From positions 1 to 64,000 of the forward strand of contig JAFSAT010000044.1 of NCBI GenBank assembly GCA_017442185.1: a stretch of DNA of 64,000 bases, given 5' to 3'. The DNA is from Bacteroidaceae bacterium. Lineage in GTDB: Bacteria > Bacteroidota > Bacteroidia > Bacteroidales > Bacteroidaceae. Positions 46,329 to 55,778 of this stretch are shown piece after piece. Both the position numbers and the translations under genes were made by a program. The notes under the pieces were generated by a model. The model was not told the origin of the DNA. It searched no databases and saw nothing but the letters and a program-made list of their open reading frames with translations. Position 1 is the stretch's first letter. Each line of letters begins with the position of its first letter.

Positions 46329-47849
46329 TTATTTTACATATATCTTTTTTCCATTATGTATATATATACCGCTTGCGAGAGGCTTCTCGACAAGGCGTCC
46401 GTTGATGTCGTAAATCTTTCCGTTGCGCTCTTCGTTGCAACCGGGAAGCTCCACTGAAGTAACTTCTGCGGTGTTGTTTCTTATATCAACGGATATCGAG
46501 GCCGGGAACAGACGCTCAGGGTCGTAGAAGAGGGCGCAGCTCTCTACCATAGCTTTAAGGCTTGTCTCTACGGTGCTGTTGAAGATTTCTGTACCGTTGA
46601 GTATTATTTTAACAGGCTTGCTAAGGTCGAAAAGCTCTTCGTTCAAGAATATTGTGACATCGCCTTTTCGGGCCACTGTATATTTTTTTGAGAAGAACAT
46701 CTCAATTCCGCCTTGCGAGTATGTGGTGGTGTATTTGGCGTTTTTTACGTTAAGGGTGATGGTGTTGTTGTCGATGCTCATTTCGTAGCATGTGCGCTCT
46801 GACGCGGTCAAACGCGACGGTGAGTCTACTCGCAGATTGTAAAAACCGTCGCGGTAGCGGCCGTACATCTCGTAGTTCTCCCAATAGAAATATCGTGGAT
46901 GTGGTGTGCGGGTATATTTGGCAAGCCAAGGAGTGGTGGGTGTATAGTCTATGCTGTGACCATATCCGGGAATCACCTCGATAAAGTGATTGTAGTAGCC
47001 GGGATGTTTGGCTGCAAGGCTGTCGGCTGTTTCGAGTGCTTTTTGTGTCAGTATGTTGCGTCCGAACATGGTATCTTCGGCTCCGGTACGTAACGAGAAT
47101 GCTATGTTTGCCACATTTTCCATTGGAGCATTTTTCAGCGGTTCGCCACCTGCCATCGGGCCTGCTCCGGCAAGGTAATCGGCATAGAATGAGGCAAGAC
47201 GCTGACTGCCGTAGCCGCCCTCGGATATTCCGAAGAAGTATATGCGGTTGGGGTCGATATTGTCATTGAGAAAAGCCAGACGCAGCAATTTCTCCCATGC
47301 CCACTGCTTAGATTCTATTGCCCAACGATAGTATTCCCCCTCGTTGGGTATCTGTGGAACAAAGTATATGCCCGGGCTGTAGAAGCGGCGCAGCGAGAGT
47401 CCTATGCCTGTCTCCCACTCTTGCTGCTTGTCGCCGGAGCCATGCATGTATAGGAACATCGGGAATTTGTTGTTGCCAATCTCCATTACTCTGTTTAATC
47501 CCCAATAGTAGGGCATCACGGCATTTGGCTCAAGTTTGGCGGGAAGTGTCCATTTGCCAACGTCTCTGTATTCAAGTTGACGCAAGGGAATTAACTTCTC
47601 CTCTTCAAAATTATCTACGCTCTCTCTCCAGATAGCCCAAATGCTGTCGCGAGTGGCTTGAATTGCATCAAGTGCAATTTTGTCACTGTTCTCGAACTTT
47701 ACCCTTTGTTCTTTTAATGTGCCGGTAAAATAGGTTGTAATAGCGCTTCTTGTATCTTCGGCTATTTGAAGGCTTCCATCGCTTTGTTGCGATGCAAATG
47801 ACATCGTTGTTGCTGTAAGGAGCAACATTTGTGTAAGGAAGTTTCTCAT
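46329..47849 (-). CDS. alpha/beta-hydrolase with T9SS type A sorting domain
   Basis: 506 residues. Signal peptide (about 1-20); alpha/beta-hydrolase core with oxyanion motif MHGSGD (about 135), nucleophile Ser209 in GISEGGYGS, acid Asp259 in GAEDTM and His298 in GYGHSID. A beta-sandwich region (about 340-465) follows. The last 35 residues (KIYDINGRLVEKPLASGIYI and so on) match the type A C-terminal sorting signal of the type IX secretion system, so the enzyme is exported to the surface or medium. Its fold resembles esterases and prolyl-oligopeptidase-like enzymes; the substrate is unknown. It is a single gene facing folE. Confidence 0.85.
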   Translation of the reverse strand: MRNFLTQMLLLTATTMSFASQQSDGSLQIAEDTRSAITTYFTGTLKEQRVKFENSDKIALDAIQATRDSIWAIWRESVDNFEEEKLIPLRQLEYRDVGKWTLPAKLEPNAVMPYYWGLNRVMEIGNNKFPMFLYMHGSGDKQQEWETGIGLSLRRFYSPGIYFVPQIPNEGEYYRWAIESKQWAWEKLLRLAFLNDNIDPNRIYFFGISEGGYGSQRLASFYADYLAGAGPMAGGEPLKNAPMENVANIAFSLRTGAEDTMFGRNILTQKALETADSLAAKHPGYYNHFIEVIPGYGHSIDYTPTTPWLAKYTRTPHPRYFYWENYEMYGRYRDGFYNLRVDSPSRLTASERTCYEMSIDNNTITLNVKNAKYTTTYSQGGIEMFFSKKYTVARKGDVTIFLNEELFDLSKPVKIILNGTEIFNSTVETSLKAMVESCALFYDPERLFPASISVDIRNNTAEVTSVELPGCNEERNGKIYDINGRLVEKPLASGIYIHNGKKIYVK

Positions 47850-48047
47850 ATTATTGTGTTTTGTTTATTGTTTTTGTGAATTTGGGCGCAATTTACAAAA
47901 TTGTCGGTAAATATTGAGAAAAAAGAATAAAGATATGCTTTAATATTAAATATTTCATGAAATTTGGCATCCTCCGAAGAGGTTGTTTGAGATTTTATGT
48001 ATTGTAAAAACGAAAAACATAAAACTGTTTATAAAAATATTTTTTAG

Positions 48048-48064
48048 AAATTTAAACAGCTTCT
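48048..48064 (-). repeat. solo perfect copy of the dispersed 17-mer
   Basis: The minus strand reads AGAAGCTGTTTAAATTT, identical to 22115-22131. It stands 25 bases upstream of the SusC -7 box. Confidence 0.6.
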
Positions 48065-48088
48065 TAAACAGCCTATTAATATAATTTG

Positions 48089-48096
48089 TAACTTTG
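48089..48096 (+). promoter_or_regulatory. -7 box of the SusCD locus
   Basis: TAACTTTG is an exact TAnnTTTG, followed by a leader of about 135 bases before the SusC start. No convincing -33 element was found. Confidence 0.5.
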
Positions 48097-48237
48097 TGGC
48101 GATTTTATGCTGAATTTCGGATATATTTGTTAATATTATGCAATGATAAGGCGTGTTAGTAGAGATGCGTCTCGTTTTTTCTTATTTGCAAATATTTCTT
48201 GTAATAGAAGAATACACTTACATATATTAAAAATAAG

Positions 48238-51177
48238 ATGAGTAAAAGAAAACTTCTTTTGTTTATCTTTCTTGGGGCGGCAATGCAAGTGCTGTTTGCG
48301 CAAGATTTTATTGTGCGTGGCCGTGTATTATCCGGGGAAGATAAAGAACCGATGCTTGGGCTTGCAATACTTCAGGAGGGTACCATGAACGGTACATCCA
48401 CAGGTGTCGACGGCAGTTATATGATTGAGATTAAAGGTGTCGACGAGGCTACATTGGTCTTTTCGTATATGGGATATGTTACGCAACGTTTCAAAGTCAA
48501 TGCCTCCACAAAGAAACTTGATGTAGTGATGCAGCCGCAGGTCTCTGAGATTGACGAGGTGGTGGTGGTTGCCTACGGTGTGCGTAAAAAGGGTACAATT
48601 GCAGGTTCTGTTTCTACGGTAAAATCCGAAGAGATTGAGAATGTTCCCACTGCGGGGTTCGATCAGGCGTTGCAGGGACATACACCGGGAATGAGTGTCA
48701 TCTCCTCTTCGGGCGAGCCAAGCAAGGCTGCGGTGTTTCAGATACGCGGAACAAATTCCATAAATTCGGGCACAGCTCCCCTTTTTATTCTCGACGGAGT
48801 ACCAATCAGCTCCTCTGATTTTAATACCATCAGTCCGAGTGATATTGAATCTGTCAATATACTGAAAGATGCGTCGTCTACCTCTATATATGGTGCTCGT
48901 GCCGCTAACGGAGTGGTGGTCATAACCACTAAACGCGGAACGGCAACAGACAAGGTAAACGTAACGTTCCGCTCTCAGCAAGGCTTTTCAAATTTGGCAC
49001 ACGGAAATTGGAACTTAATGAATACCAAAGAGCGCATTATGTTCGAGAAAGAGCTTGGCCTCGACAAAGGGAAAGATTACGAACTGTTAAGTCTCACCGA
49101 TGTTAATTGGATGGAAGCGGTTTTTAATGACCATGCAAATTTACAAAACTACGACCTGTCACTTAATTACGCATCCCAAAAGTTAAACTATTTTGTCTCG
49201 GGCAGCTTCTTCGACCAGGATGGTATTGCGCAAGGTTCCACCTTCAAACGTTATAATATGCGTGCTAATGCAGATGTGCGAGCTGCCGACCGGTTGAAAG
49301 TGGGTACAAATTCCATGATAGCCTACGAAGAGGTTGAACAGGCCGATGATGGTGAATATGCACTCTACACTCCAATCTCGGCATGTCGTTTCATGCTTCC
49401 CTATTGGAATCCCTATCGCGAAGATGGAAGTGTTGCAACATCTGCCGATGGCAGTTGGCCGGGCACATCTCACAATCCCATTGAGTGGATGAACAATAAT
49501 CCGCTGAAGAACAAGAAGTATAAGGCTCTTACGGTACTATATGCCGAACTATCTCCTGTGAAAAATCTTATCATACGCTCGCAGTTGGGTGTCGACTATA
49601 CGCACTCCACAGCCGACATGAAGTCATTCCCGAGTTTTGTGGGTAACAACGGTGTGGGCACTGCCGGACGCAGTTCTTATGATGCAGTGAATCTTACAAT
49701 CACCAACACTCTCAATTATATGTTTAATGTGGACAAGGTACACCATTTTAATTTTATGTTGGGTCAAGAGGGAGTGGATTATCGTTCCGAGGGGTTTCAG
49801 GTTGTGACACGTGGACAGAATAACGATGCTTTTGCGTCGCTTGCATCAGGAACAAGAGCCTCATCGTGGGCCAATACACATTCGAGCTACGGTTTCCTAT
49901 CGTTCTTCGGACGAGGTGAATATAACTACAAAGAACTATATTATGCCGACTTCTCGCTACGCAGCGATGCTTCGTCTCGTTTCGGAAAGCAAGGGCGTTG
50001 GGCAACTTTTTGGTCGGTTGGTTTTATGTGGAATTTTCGCAATGCGGCCTTTATGGAGCATCATAGAAATTGGCTTACCAATGCGCAGTTGGCACTCAGC
50101 ACAGGAACATCGGGAAATTCCTCTATCCCCGACTACGACCATTTTGCACTTGTGGGCAGCGGAGCCAATTATATGGGCAGTGCCGGAATTGCTCCAATAA
50201 GCCAAGGAAACGATAAGTTGGGCTGGGAACAACTGTGGTCGAGCAATATTGCATTGCATCTTGGTTTTTTTCATCGGATAAATCTTGACATCGAACTATA
50301 CAACAAGCAAACAACCAATATGCTGATGCTTGTTCCGCAATCCTATGTGAATAACGGATTCGGCACACGATGGGACAATGTGGGTGAAATGGTTAATCGC
50401 GGATTTGAATTTGCGCTCGACGCCGATATTGTTCGTACTAAGGATTTTGCATGGAACATCAGTGCAAATGTATCATACAATTATAATGAGATAACCGAAC
50501 TGTACGGCGGTCTCGACGAATATGAAATTTCAAACACCTCAACAAAGTTGGTAGTGGGACACTCAGTAGGAGAATTCTTCATCAACCGTTACGCAGGTGT
50601 GAATCCGGCCAACGGCGATGCTCTGTGGTACACAAAAGAGGGTGAAATAACAAACATATACAACGAGGCCGACAAGGTAATGGTCGGCAAAGATTATATT
50701 GCCCCTTGGCAAGGTGGCTTTGGAACCACACTGTCGTGGAAAGGAATAACACTCTCGGCACATTTCAGTTGGGTGGCCGACCGTTGGATGTTCAACAACG
50801 ACCGATTCTTTGAAGAGAGCAACGGACTCTACTCCTCGGCTTACAATCAGTCGAAGCGTCTGCTGTATGACAGATGGAAACAACCCGGCGACGTTACCGA
50901 TATTCCTCGTTACGGCGTCACACCTCAGATGGATTCTCGTTTTCTTGAAGATGCCTCCTTTCTGCGCCTCAAGAATGTGTCGCTCGGCTACAACTTCCTC
51001 GAGTCGCTTCTTGCAAAGACAAAAATCCTTGAGCGGGCCAAAATATATGTGCAGGCACAAAACTTGTTCACCTGGACAAAATTCAGCGGAATCGACCCCG
51101 AGTCGCCGGCTAATGTCTACAAGGCGCAATATCCTATGTCACGCCAATTTACCTGCGGCGTAGAGCTTACTTTCTAA
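48238..51177 (+). CDS. SusC/RagA-type TonB-linked outer-membrane transporter
   Basis: 979 residues. Signal peptide (about 1-21, ending FAQ); CarboxypepD_reg-like domain (about 25-100, FIVRGRVLSGEDKEPML); TonB box region (DEVVVVAYG, about 105-113); plug (about 125-235) with the SusC hallmark LFILDGVPI and IYGARAANGVVVITTKRG; then the 22-strand barrel, with a C-terminal Phe. It imports oligomers across the outer membrane with the SusD lid encoded 14 bases downstream. Its length (under 1000 residues) and its context with a protease suggest a peptide rather than a glycan cargo, but cargo cannot be read directly. Confidence 0.95.
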   Translation: MSKRKLLLFIFLGAAMQVLFAQDFIVRGRVLSGEDKEPMLGLAILQEGTMNGTSTGVDGSYMIEIKGVDEATLVFSYMGYVTQRFKVNASTKKLDVVMQPQVSEIDEVVVVAYGVRKKGTIAGSVSTVKSEEIENVPTAGFDQALQGHTPGMSVISSSGEPSKAAVFQIRGTNSINSGTAPLFILDGVPISSSDFNTISPSDIESVNILKDASSTSIYGARAANGVVVITTKRGTATDKVNVTFRSQQGFSNLAHGNWNLMNTKERIMFEKELGLDKGKDYELLSLTDVNWMEAVFNDHANLQNYDLSLNYASQKLNYFVSGSFFDQDGIAQGSTFKRYNMRANADVRAADRLKVGTNSMIAYEEVEQADDGEYALYTPISACRFMLPYWNPYREDGSVATSADGSWPGTSHNPIEWMNNNPLKNKKYKALTVLYAELSPVKNLIIRSQLGVDYTHSTADMKSFPSFVGNNGVGTAGRSSYDAVNLTITNTLNYMFNVDKVHHFNFMLGQEGVDYRSEGFQVVTRGQNNDAFASLASGTRASSWANTHSSYGFLSFFGRGEYNYKELYYADFSLRSDASSRFGKQGRWATFWSVGFMWNFRNAAFMEHHRNWLTNAQLALSTGTSGNSSIPDYDHFALVGSGANYMGSAGIAPISQGNDKLGWEQLWSSNIALHLGFFHRINLDIELYNKQTTNMLMLVPQSYVNNGFGTRWDNVGEMVNRGFEFALDADIVRTKDFAWNISANVSYNYNEITELYGGLDEYEISNTSTKLVVGHSVGEFFINRYAGVNPANGDALWYTKEGEITNIYNEADKVMVGKDYIAPWQGGFGTTLSWKGITLSAHFSWVADRWMFNNDRFFEESNGLYSSAYNQSKRLLYDRWKQPGDVTDIPRYGVTPQMDSRFLEDASFLRLKNVSLGYNFLESLLAKTKILERAKIYVQAQNLFTWTKFSGIDPESPANVYKAQYPMSRQFTCGVELTF

Positions 51178-51191
51178 ATAAAACAAAACTT

Positions 51192-52721
51192 ATGAAGAAT
51201 ATAAAAAGTTACATATTGCTGCTTGCAACAGCCATCAGCGTGTCGTCGTGTCTCGATAAATATCCCGAGGATGCGGTGCTCGAAGATGAGGCAATCACCA
51301 CAGTGGAGCAGGCCGACCAGGCAGTCATCGGTATATACTCGGCATTTTTAAGTCCTGCACTTTACAGTGGTTATCTCACTTTACTTCCCGACCTTCAGTG
51401 CGACCTTGCCTATGCCGTGAATGGATACACAAACACCTATGGTGATATTTGGCGTTGGGATATTCTGGCTACAAATGCACAGATAGAGGCTGTTTATGGC
51501 GCTTTATACGATGTTATAGGCAGGTGCAATTTTCTGCTCGACAATGCAGCGGAACTGCAAAAAAAACTTACCGACGATAATGCCCTCGATCGTCTCGACC
51601 AATATTGCGGCGAGGCTTATTTTGCCAGAGCTTTGGCATATAGCGAACTTATAAAACTCTTTTGTAAAAGCTACGAGGGGAGAGAAGAGGCTGAAAACGA
51701 ACTCGGAGTGGTACTCACCGAACACTATTATACCGTTCCCGAGATTAAACGTTCAAGTCTTGAGGAGTCCTATGCTCTTGTAATCTCCGATATAGACCGT
51801 GCTGCCGAGCTTCTTGCGCTTGGCGACGATTATAACCCCGCGCTTGACGGAACAATATACAACAGCACCTATTTCAACGAATATACGGCATACGCTTTGC
51901 GTGCACGTGTGGCATTATATATGAAAGATTATGATGCGGCAATAAAATATGCTTCCAAAGTAATTGACAGCGGTTTCTATTTACTCTCAAGTGCAAATAC
52001 AGAATACTCGGGCGGCCTTAGCTACTACCAATATATGTGGGCAAGCGACAATTCCACAGAGATTATATGGAAAGTGGGATTCACAAGTACCAATTATGGC
52101 GGTGCATTGGGTACAATATTCTTTAACTACGATTATAGTTCATTCAAGCCCGATTATGTTCCGGCACAGTGGGTGCTCGACCTTTACGATGCTTACGATA
52201 TGCGCTATTCGGCCTTTTTCCAAGAATACACCACAGGCTACAGTCATGGTCTTACATGGCCACTGCTTGTCAAATATTGGGGAAACACCGACCTTTATAG
52301 TGCAGCGCAACTGCTCAATGTGTCTATGCCCAAGGTGTTTCGTTTGTCGGAACTGTATCTGATACGTGCCGAGGCTCACTGTTGCAAGGCCGTTCCCGAC
52401 TATTCGGCAGCCTCAAAGGATATTTCAAAGTTACGTATGGCACGTTATTACAATTATGGAGGCTCCACACCCATGAATGTGTCGAACGCCATGCAGATAA
52501 TTGAAGAAGAACGCATCAAGGAGCTATATATGGAGGGTTTTCGTCTTGCCGACCTGAAACGTTGGCACAAGGGCTTTGAACGTACTCCGCAAAGCCAGTC
52601 GCTTGCCGGTGGCAGCAGTCTTAAGGTAGATGCCGACAATCCTCTTTTTGTGTGGCCTATTCCCCGCCACGAACTTGAAGCACCGGGTGCCGACATCGAA
52701 CCAAACGAAAGCAACAAGTGA
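51192..52721 (+). CDS. SusD/RagB-family surface lipoprotein
   Basis: 509 residues. Lipobox with Cys at about 20 (SVSSC), then LDKYPEDA. SusD folds are all-helical with TPR-like units; typical pieces are YFARALAYSELIKLFC (about 140), YALRARVALYMKDYDAAIKYA (about 235) and the C-terminal EERIKELYMEGFRLADLKRW (about 440). It caps the SusC barrel and binds the ligand at the cell surface. It lies 14 bases after SusC and 43 bases before the next lipoprotein gene. Confidence 0.95.
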   Translation: MKNIKSYILLLATAISVSSCLDKYPEDAVLEDEAITTVEQADQAVIGIYSAFLSPALYSGYLTLLPDLQCDLAYAVNGYTNTYGDIWRWDILATNAQIEAVYGALYDVIGRCNFLLDNAAELQKKLTDDNALDRLDQYCGEAYFARALAYSELIKLFCKSYEGREEAENELGVVLTEHYYTVPEIKRSSLEESYALVISDIDRAAELLALGDDYNPALDGTIYNSTYFNEYTAYALRARVALYMKDYDAAIKYASKVIDSGFYLLSSANTEYSGGLSYYQYMWASDNSTEIIWKVGFTSTNYGGALGTIFFNYDYSSFKPDYVPAQWVLDLYDAYDMRYSAFFQEYTTGYSHGLTWPLLVKYWGNTDLYSAAQLLNVSMPKVFRLSELYLIRAEAHCCKAVPDYSAASKDISKLRMARYYNYGGSTPMNVSNAMQIIEEERIKELYMEGFRLADLKRWHKGFERTPQSQSLAGGSSLKVDADNPLFVWPIPRHELEAPGADIEPNESNK

Positions 52722-52764
52722 AACAGAAACGCAAATAATAAATTAAACAGGCCTCTTATATACA

Positions 52765-53661
52765 ATGAGAAAGATACTTACAACACTCAGTGTAGTCACA
52801 GCAATACTTATTTCAGTAGCTGCATGTGACGAGGAGTATACAACATACAACGGCCCCGACTACATGATGTTCTCAGACACCATTTATGTGTTGCCCGTAC
52901 AAAACAGCCAAGAGATATTCGATATTCCCGTGGTTGCAACGCAAACATGCAACTACGACCGCACCGTGGCAGTAGAGATTGTAGACGCACAGAGCAATGC
53001 CATAGAAGGCAAACACTACGTGATAGAGTCGAATACCGTAACCATTAAGGCCGGAGAGCGTGTGGCCAATGTCTCTGTACGCGGAGTGTATGAGAATATA
53101 AGCGTTTACGACTCTTTGGGCTTTTCATTGCGTCTACTTGTAGAGGAAGATGCAAAATGGGAACTTTATGGCGACAATGCAAAAGTGTTATTGCAAAAGG
53201 CTTGTCCATTCGACATAAATGCTTTCACCGGATATTGTGTGGTGACATCCACTTATATTATGAATTATATGACAAACATCGACATGAGGCTTGTCAGTTC
53301 CGAGGTCGACCCGGAGAATGAAAATACAATAATCATACGAGATTATTTTTATGACGGATATGATGTGAGAATAAAGTTCGAGACAGATGATATTCTGAAT
53401 CCTTTGATAAGTTTCGACGAACAAGCATTCGGCCCCACATCTGAGGCATTTAATACTCTTTATGGCGATGGGGTGATACACATGTATCAGCCTGCGGCTT
53501 ATACATCTTATTACAGCAGTTGCGAGAAATTCATCTTCCAATATATGACACTTTATGTTCCGGGTATGCCTGCCGACGCTAACACCGTAGGCACGTTCAT
53601 AAATGCCGTAGAGTGGATAAGCGACGATGAAGCCGAAAAACTTATGCGCGAAGGATATTGA
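52765..53661 (+). CDS. surface lipoprotein, DUF4843/DUF4984-like
   Basis: 298 residues. Lipobox VAACDEE: Cys at about 20 followed by D-E-E, a Bacteroidota surface-export signal. An N-terminal beta-sandwich region (about 30-140; FSDTIYVLPVQ, then YDRTVAVEIVDAQ, GKHYVIESNTVTIKAGE) looks like the DUF4843/Calx-beta type found next to SusD in many loci. The rest (about 150-298) is beta-rich and unassigned, possibly DUF4984. It probably forms part of the surface complex around SusCD. The Pfam naming is from memory and only tentative. Confidence 0.75.
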   Translation: MRKILTTLSVVTAILISVAACDEEYTTYNGPDYMMFSDTIYVLPVQNSQEIFDIPVVATQTCNYDRTVAVEIVDAQSNAIEGKHYVIESNTVTIKAGERVANVSVRGVYENISVYDSLGFSLRLLVEEDAKWELYGDNAKVLLQKACPFDINAFTGYCVVTSTYIMNYMTNIDMRLVSSEVDPENENTIIIRDYFYDGYDVRIKFETDDILNPLISFDEQAFGPTSEAFNTLYGDGVIHMYQPAAYTSYYSSCEKFIFQYMTLYVPGMPADANTVGTFINAVEWISDDEAEKLMREGY

Positions 53662-53710
53662 AAATGAATGTTAGCAGAGGACTGTCAAAAAAACAAACAG
53701 CTTCATAGGG

Positions 53711-53718
53711 TAATTTTG
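53711..53718 (+). promoter_or_regulatory. internal -7 box in the SusCD locus
   Basis: TAATTTTG is an exact TAnnTTTG in the 84-base gap before the next lipoprotein gene, following an AAACAGCTTC half-copy of the dispersed motif. It may start an extra transcript for the downstream genes. Confidence 0.4.
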
Positions 53719-53744
53719 TGGAAATTTAAACTTACATAAAGGAT

Positions 53745-55640
53745 ATGAGAAAAATCAGTGAATGGCTAATTATGTGCTGTGTCGCATTGTCGATGGCAAC
53801 ATTTGCAGCCTGCTCCGACGATGATAAAGAGGCAGAGCCGTTGACAAATCTTTTCGATGAGCCGCTAAAGATACGTTGCGAGGCCGGCTCGGTGGTGCCG
53901 TTGGAATTTAATTCTCCCGTTGCATGGCAGGCTGTCTCGGGGGCTATCTGGTGTAGCCTCTCGGTCGATGGCACGAACTTCTCTTACAATGTTTCTGGTA
54001 ACGCCGGCAACAGCCGCATCTATATAACGGTGAACACCGATGCACAGATGTTTGAAGAGACAACCTCTCCCATAACCCTTGTGCGCGGCAGTCAGCAGGA
54101 GCATATTGCAACCGTATATCGTTCGGCAAAGGGCTACGAACTTAAACTGATAGATGCCAAAGGTAATGTTTGTGATACAATTCTTATTACCTCTAAAGGT
54201 ACGGTGGATTTTTCCGTCGAGGCTAATTTTGATTTTGGCGTATCGGAAAAACCTGTTTGGATTGATGAATTTACTGTAACCACCGATGCCGAAAATCCTA
54301 TGAGTAAGAATTTTCGTATGAGTGTAAGTGAAGAGCGTATGCCTTTTCCCGGTTCGGCAACTATTGAATTTATGAACAACGATGGCAGTGTCACGTATCC
54401 CTATACGATAAACTTTACAGGCATGGAGCCTGATATTGTACGTATCTCAGGTGCAGCTCCTTGGGGTTGGACACTCTCTTCCGACGGTACAATTTTCAGC
54501 AGCACCTCCATCTCGGGCGAAAAATCAGAGTATGACGGCTCTGTTCCCTACACTGTAACAACCCTCAACTACGATTGCCGCTACTTATGCTTTGAATTGC
54601 ATGACAGCACACTGCAATTTATGCAGCCGACCGATAGCTGGATTAAAGTCGCCACAGACCGAGCCGATGCTTCAAAAGTGTTTGTGAGTGGAGAACCTTA
54701 TCCTGCCGAAACAGAGGGCGAGCGCACAGGTTATATATTTGCAGTACCTGCCGCATCATACGATGATTTTATGGCAATGTTCAACAGCGTAAACAATCTC
54801 TCGTTCATCGACTCTACTTACAACAACGTATTGATGGAGATAACACAGATAAGTGATTATGTCGACTTAAGCAAAGGCTTTACCATAATAAATAATATGG
54901 CCGAGACGATTGAGTGTTTCCCCGAGAGCGATACACTGTATACAAGAATGCTTAAAGAAAAATACAATCTCGATGAGGTGTTCGCCGTGTCGGTAGATGC
55001 CGGTAATCGTATAAATGCCTTCACTCATCTTACCGACAGACATTGGGAGGGATGGAACAGTGACAACACTCTTATAACAGATGCCGAGGGCAACGAAATA
55101 GAGAAATCGTCTGTGGGCTTTGAAGTTGCAATGGATGCAAGTGATAATTATTACTTCTCGTTAACCGCATCAAGCAAACCTATGATAATAATATTGCGCG
55201 GTGTCGACGGTAAATATCTGAAAGCTCTTGTGGTAAAGTCGGGTATAACACTCGACTCCGGAACAGGATTTGTTGTAAAATATAAGATGATTGAAGATGT
55301 TGAATGTACTCTTGAAACAGACATGGAGCTTGCTGCCGCCATCATAGAGCGTCACGGAACAAGAGAGATTTATTCTGTGACGACAAGAGTAGGGCGTACA
55401 TTACAGATGTTCCCTCACCTCACCGATGAAGAGTGGGGCGGAGGCAATTATGGCAGCACATTGGTATTTGACACAGATGGAAACGAAATGGACCTTGCAG
55501 ATGTGAATTTAGAGGTGGCAATGGATAGCGAAGATAACTATTATGTCAGTTCAATGGTCAAGAAGAAACCCTATCTGCTTGTATTTGTGGGCCTTGATGG
55601 AAAGAATATAAAAGCCATTGTAATAAAACCCCAAAGTTGA
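53745..55640 (+). CDS. surface lipoprotein with two C-terminal tandem repeats (DUF5003-like)
   Basis: 631 residues. Lipobox FAACSDDD, Cys at about 22 followed by the S-D-D-D surface signal. The N-terminal 200 residues contain BACON-like/Ig-like strands (VVPLEFNSPVAWQAVSGAIW). A middle domain follows (about 225-390). The last 230 residues hold two copies of a roughly 100-residue unit: LDEVFAVSVDAGNRINAFTH, then HWEGWNSDNTLI (about 405-520), and TREIYSVTTRVGRTLQMFPH, then EWGGGNYGSTLV (about 535-631). A label of DUF5003 fits from memory but is not certain. Likely a substrate-binding surface protein. Confidence 0.75.
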   Translation: MRKISEWLIMCCVALSMATFAACSDDDKEAEPLTNLFDEPLKIRCEAGSVVPLEFNSPVAWQAVSGAIWCSLSVDGTNFSYNVSGNAGNSRIYITVNTDAQMFEETTSPITLVRGSQQEHIATVYRSAKGYELKLIDAKGNVCDTILITSKGTVDFSVEANFDFGVSEKPVWIDEFTVTTDAENPMSKNFRMSVSEERMPFPGSATIEFMNNDGSVTYPYTINFTGMEPDIVRISGAAPWGWTLSSDGTIFSSTSISGEKSEYDGSVPYTVTTLNYDCRYLCFELHDSTLQFMQPTDSWIKVATDRADASKVFVSGEPYPAETEGERTGYIFAVPAASYDDFMAMFNSVNNLSFIDSTYNNVLMEITQISDYVDLSKGFTIINNMAETIECFPESDTLYTRMLKEKYNLDEVFAVSVDAGNRINAFTHLTDRHWEGWNSDNTLITDAEGNEIEKSSVGFEVAMDASDNYYFSLTASSKPMIIILRGVDGKYLKALVVKSGITLDSGTGFVVKYKMIEDVECTLETDMELAAAIIERHGTREIYSVTTRVGRTLQMFPHLTDEEWGGGNYGSTLVFDTDGNEMDLADVNLEVAMDSEDNYYVSSMVKKKPYLLVFVGLDGKNIKAIVIKPQS

Positions 55641-55778
55641 GGATTTGAAAAACAAACAGTTTATAATAATAAGATGCAGTTCAATATATGTTATTTGGCT
55701 TTTACAGAGCAGAAACAGACGAGAGACATATAACACAGCTTCTTGAAAATAATTCTAATAGAAAAAACAACTTCTAAG
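55641..55778. other. 138-base intergenic stretch
   Basis: Holds AACAGTTTATAA (55656) and CAGCTTCTTG (55735), partial copies of the dispersed motif. No clear promoter. Confidence 0.35.

Larger units (their letters stand above)
47850..48237. other. 388-base spacer with repeat and SusC promoter
   Basis: Divergent intergenic region. It holds the leader of the hydrolase gene (minus), a perfect copy of the dispersed 17-mer (48048-48064), a partial one (AAAACTGTTTATAAA at 48021), and the SusC -7 box. The SusC leader would be about 135 bases. No reading frame or known riboswitch was seen. Confidence 0.5.

Noticed and set aside
48097..48237. Riboswitch in the long SusC leader
   Set aside because: I found no conserved riboswitch core and no strong paired structure in the 140-base leader.
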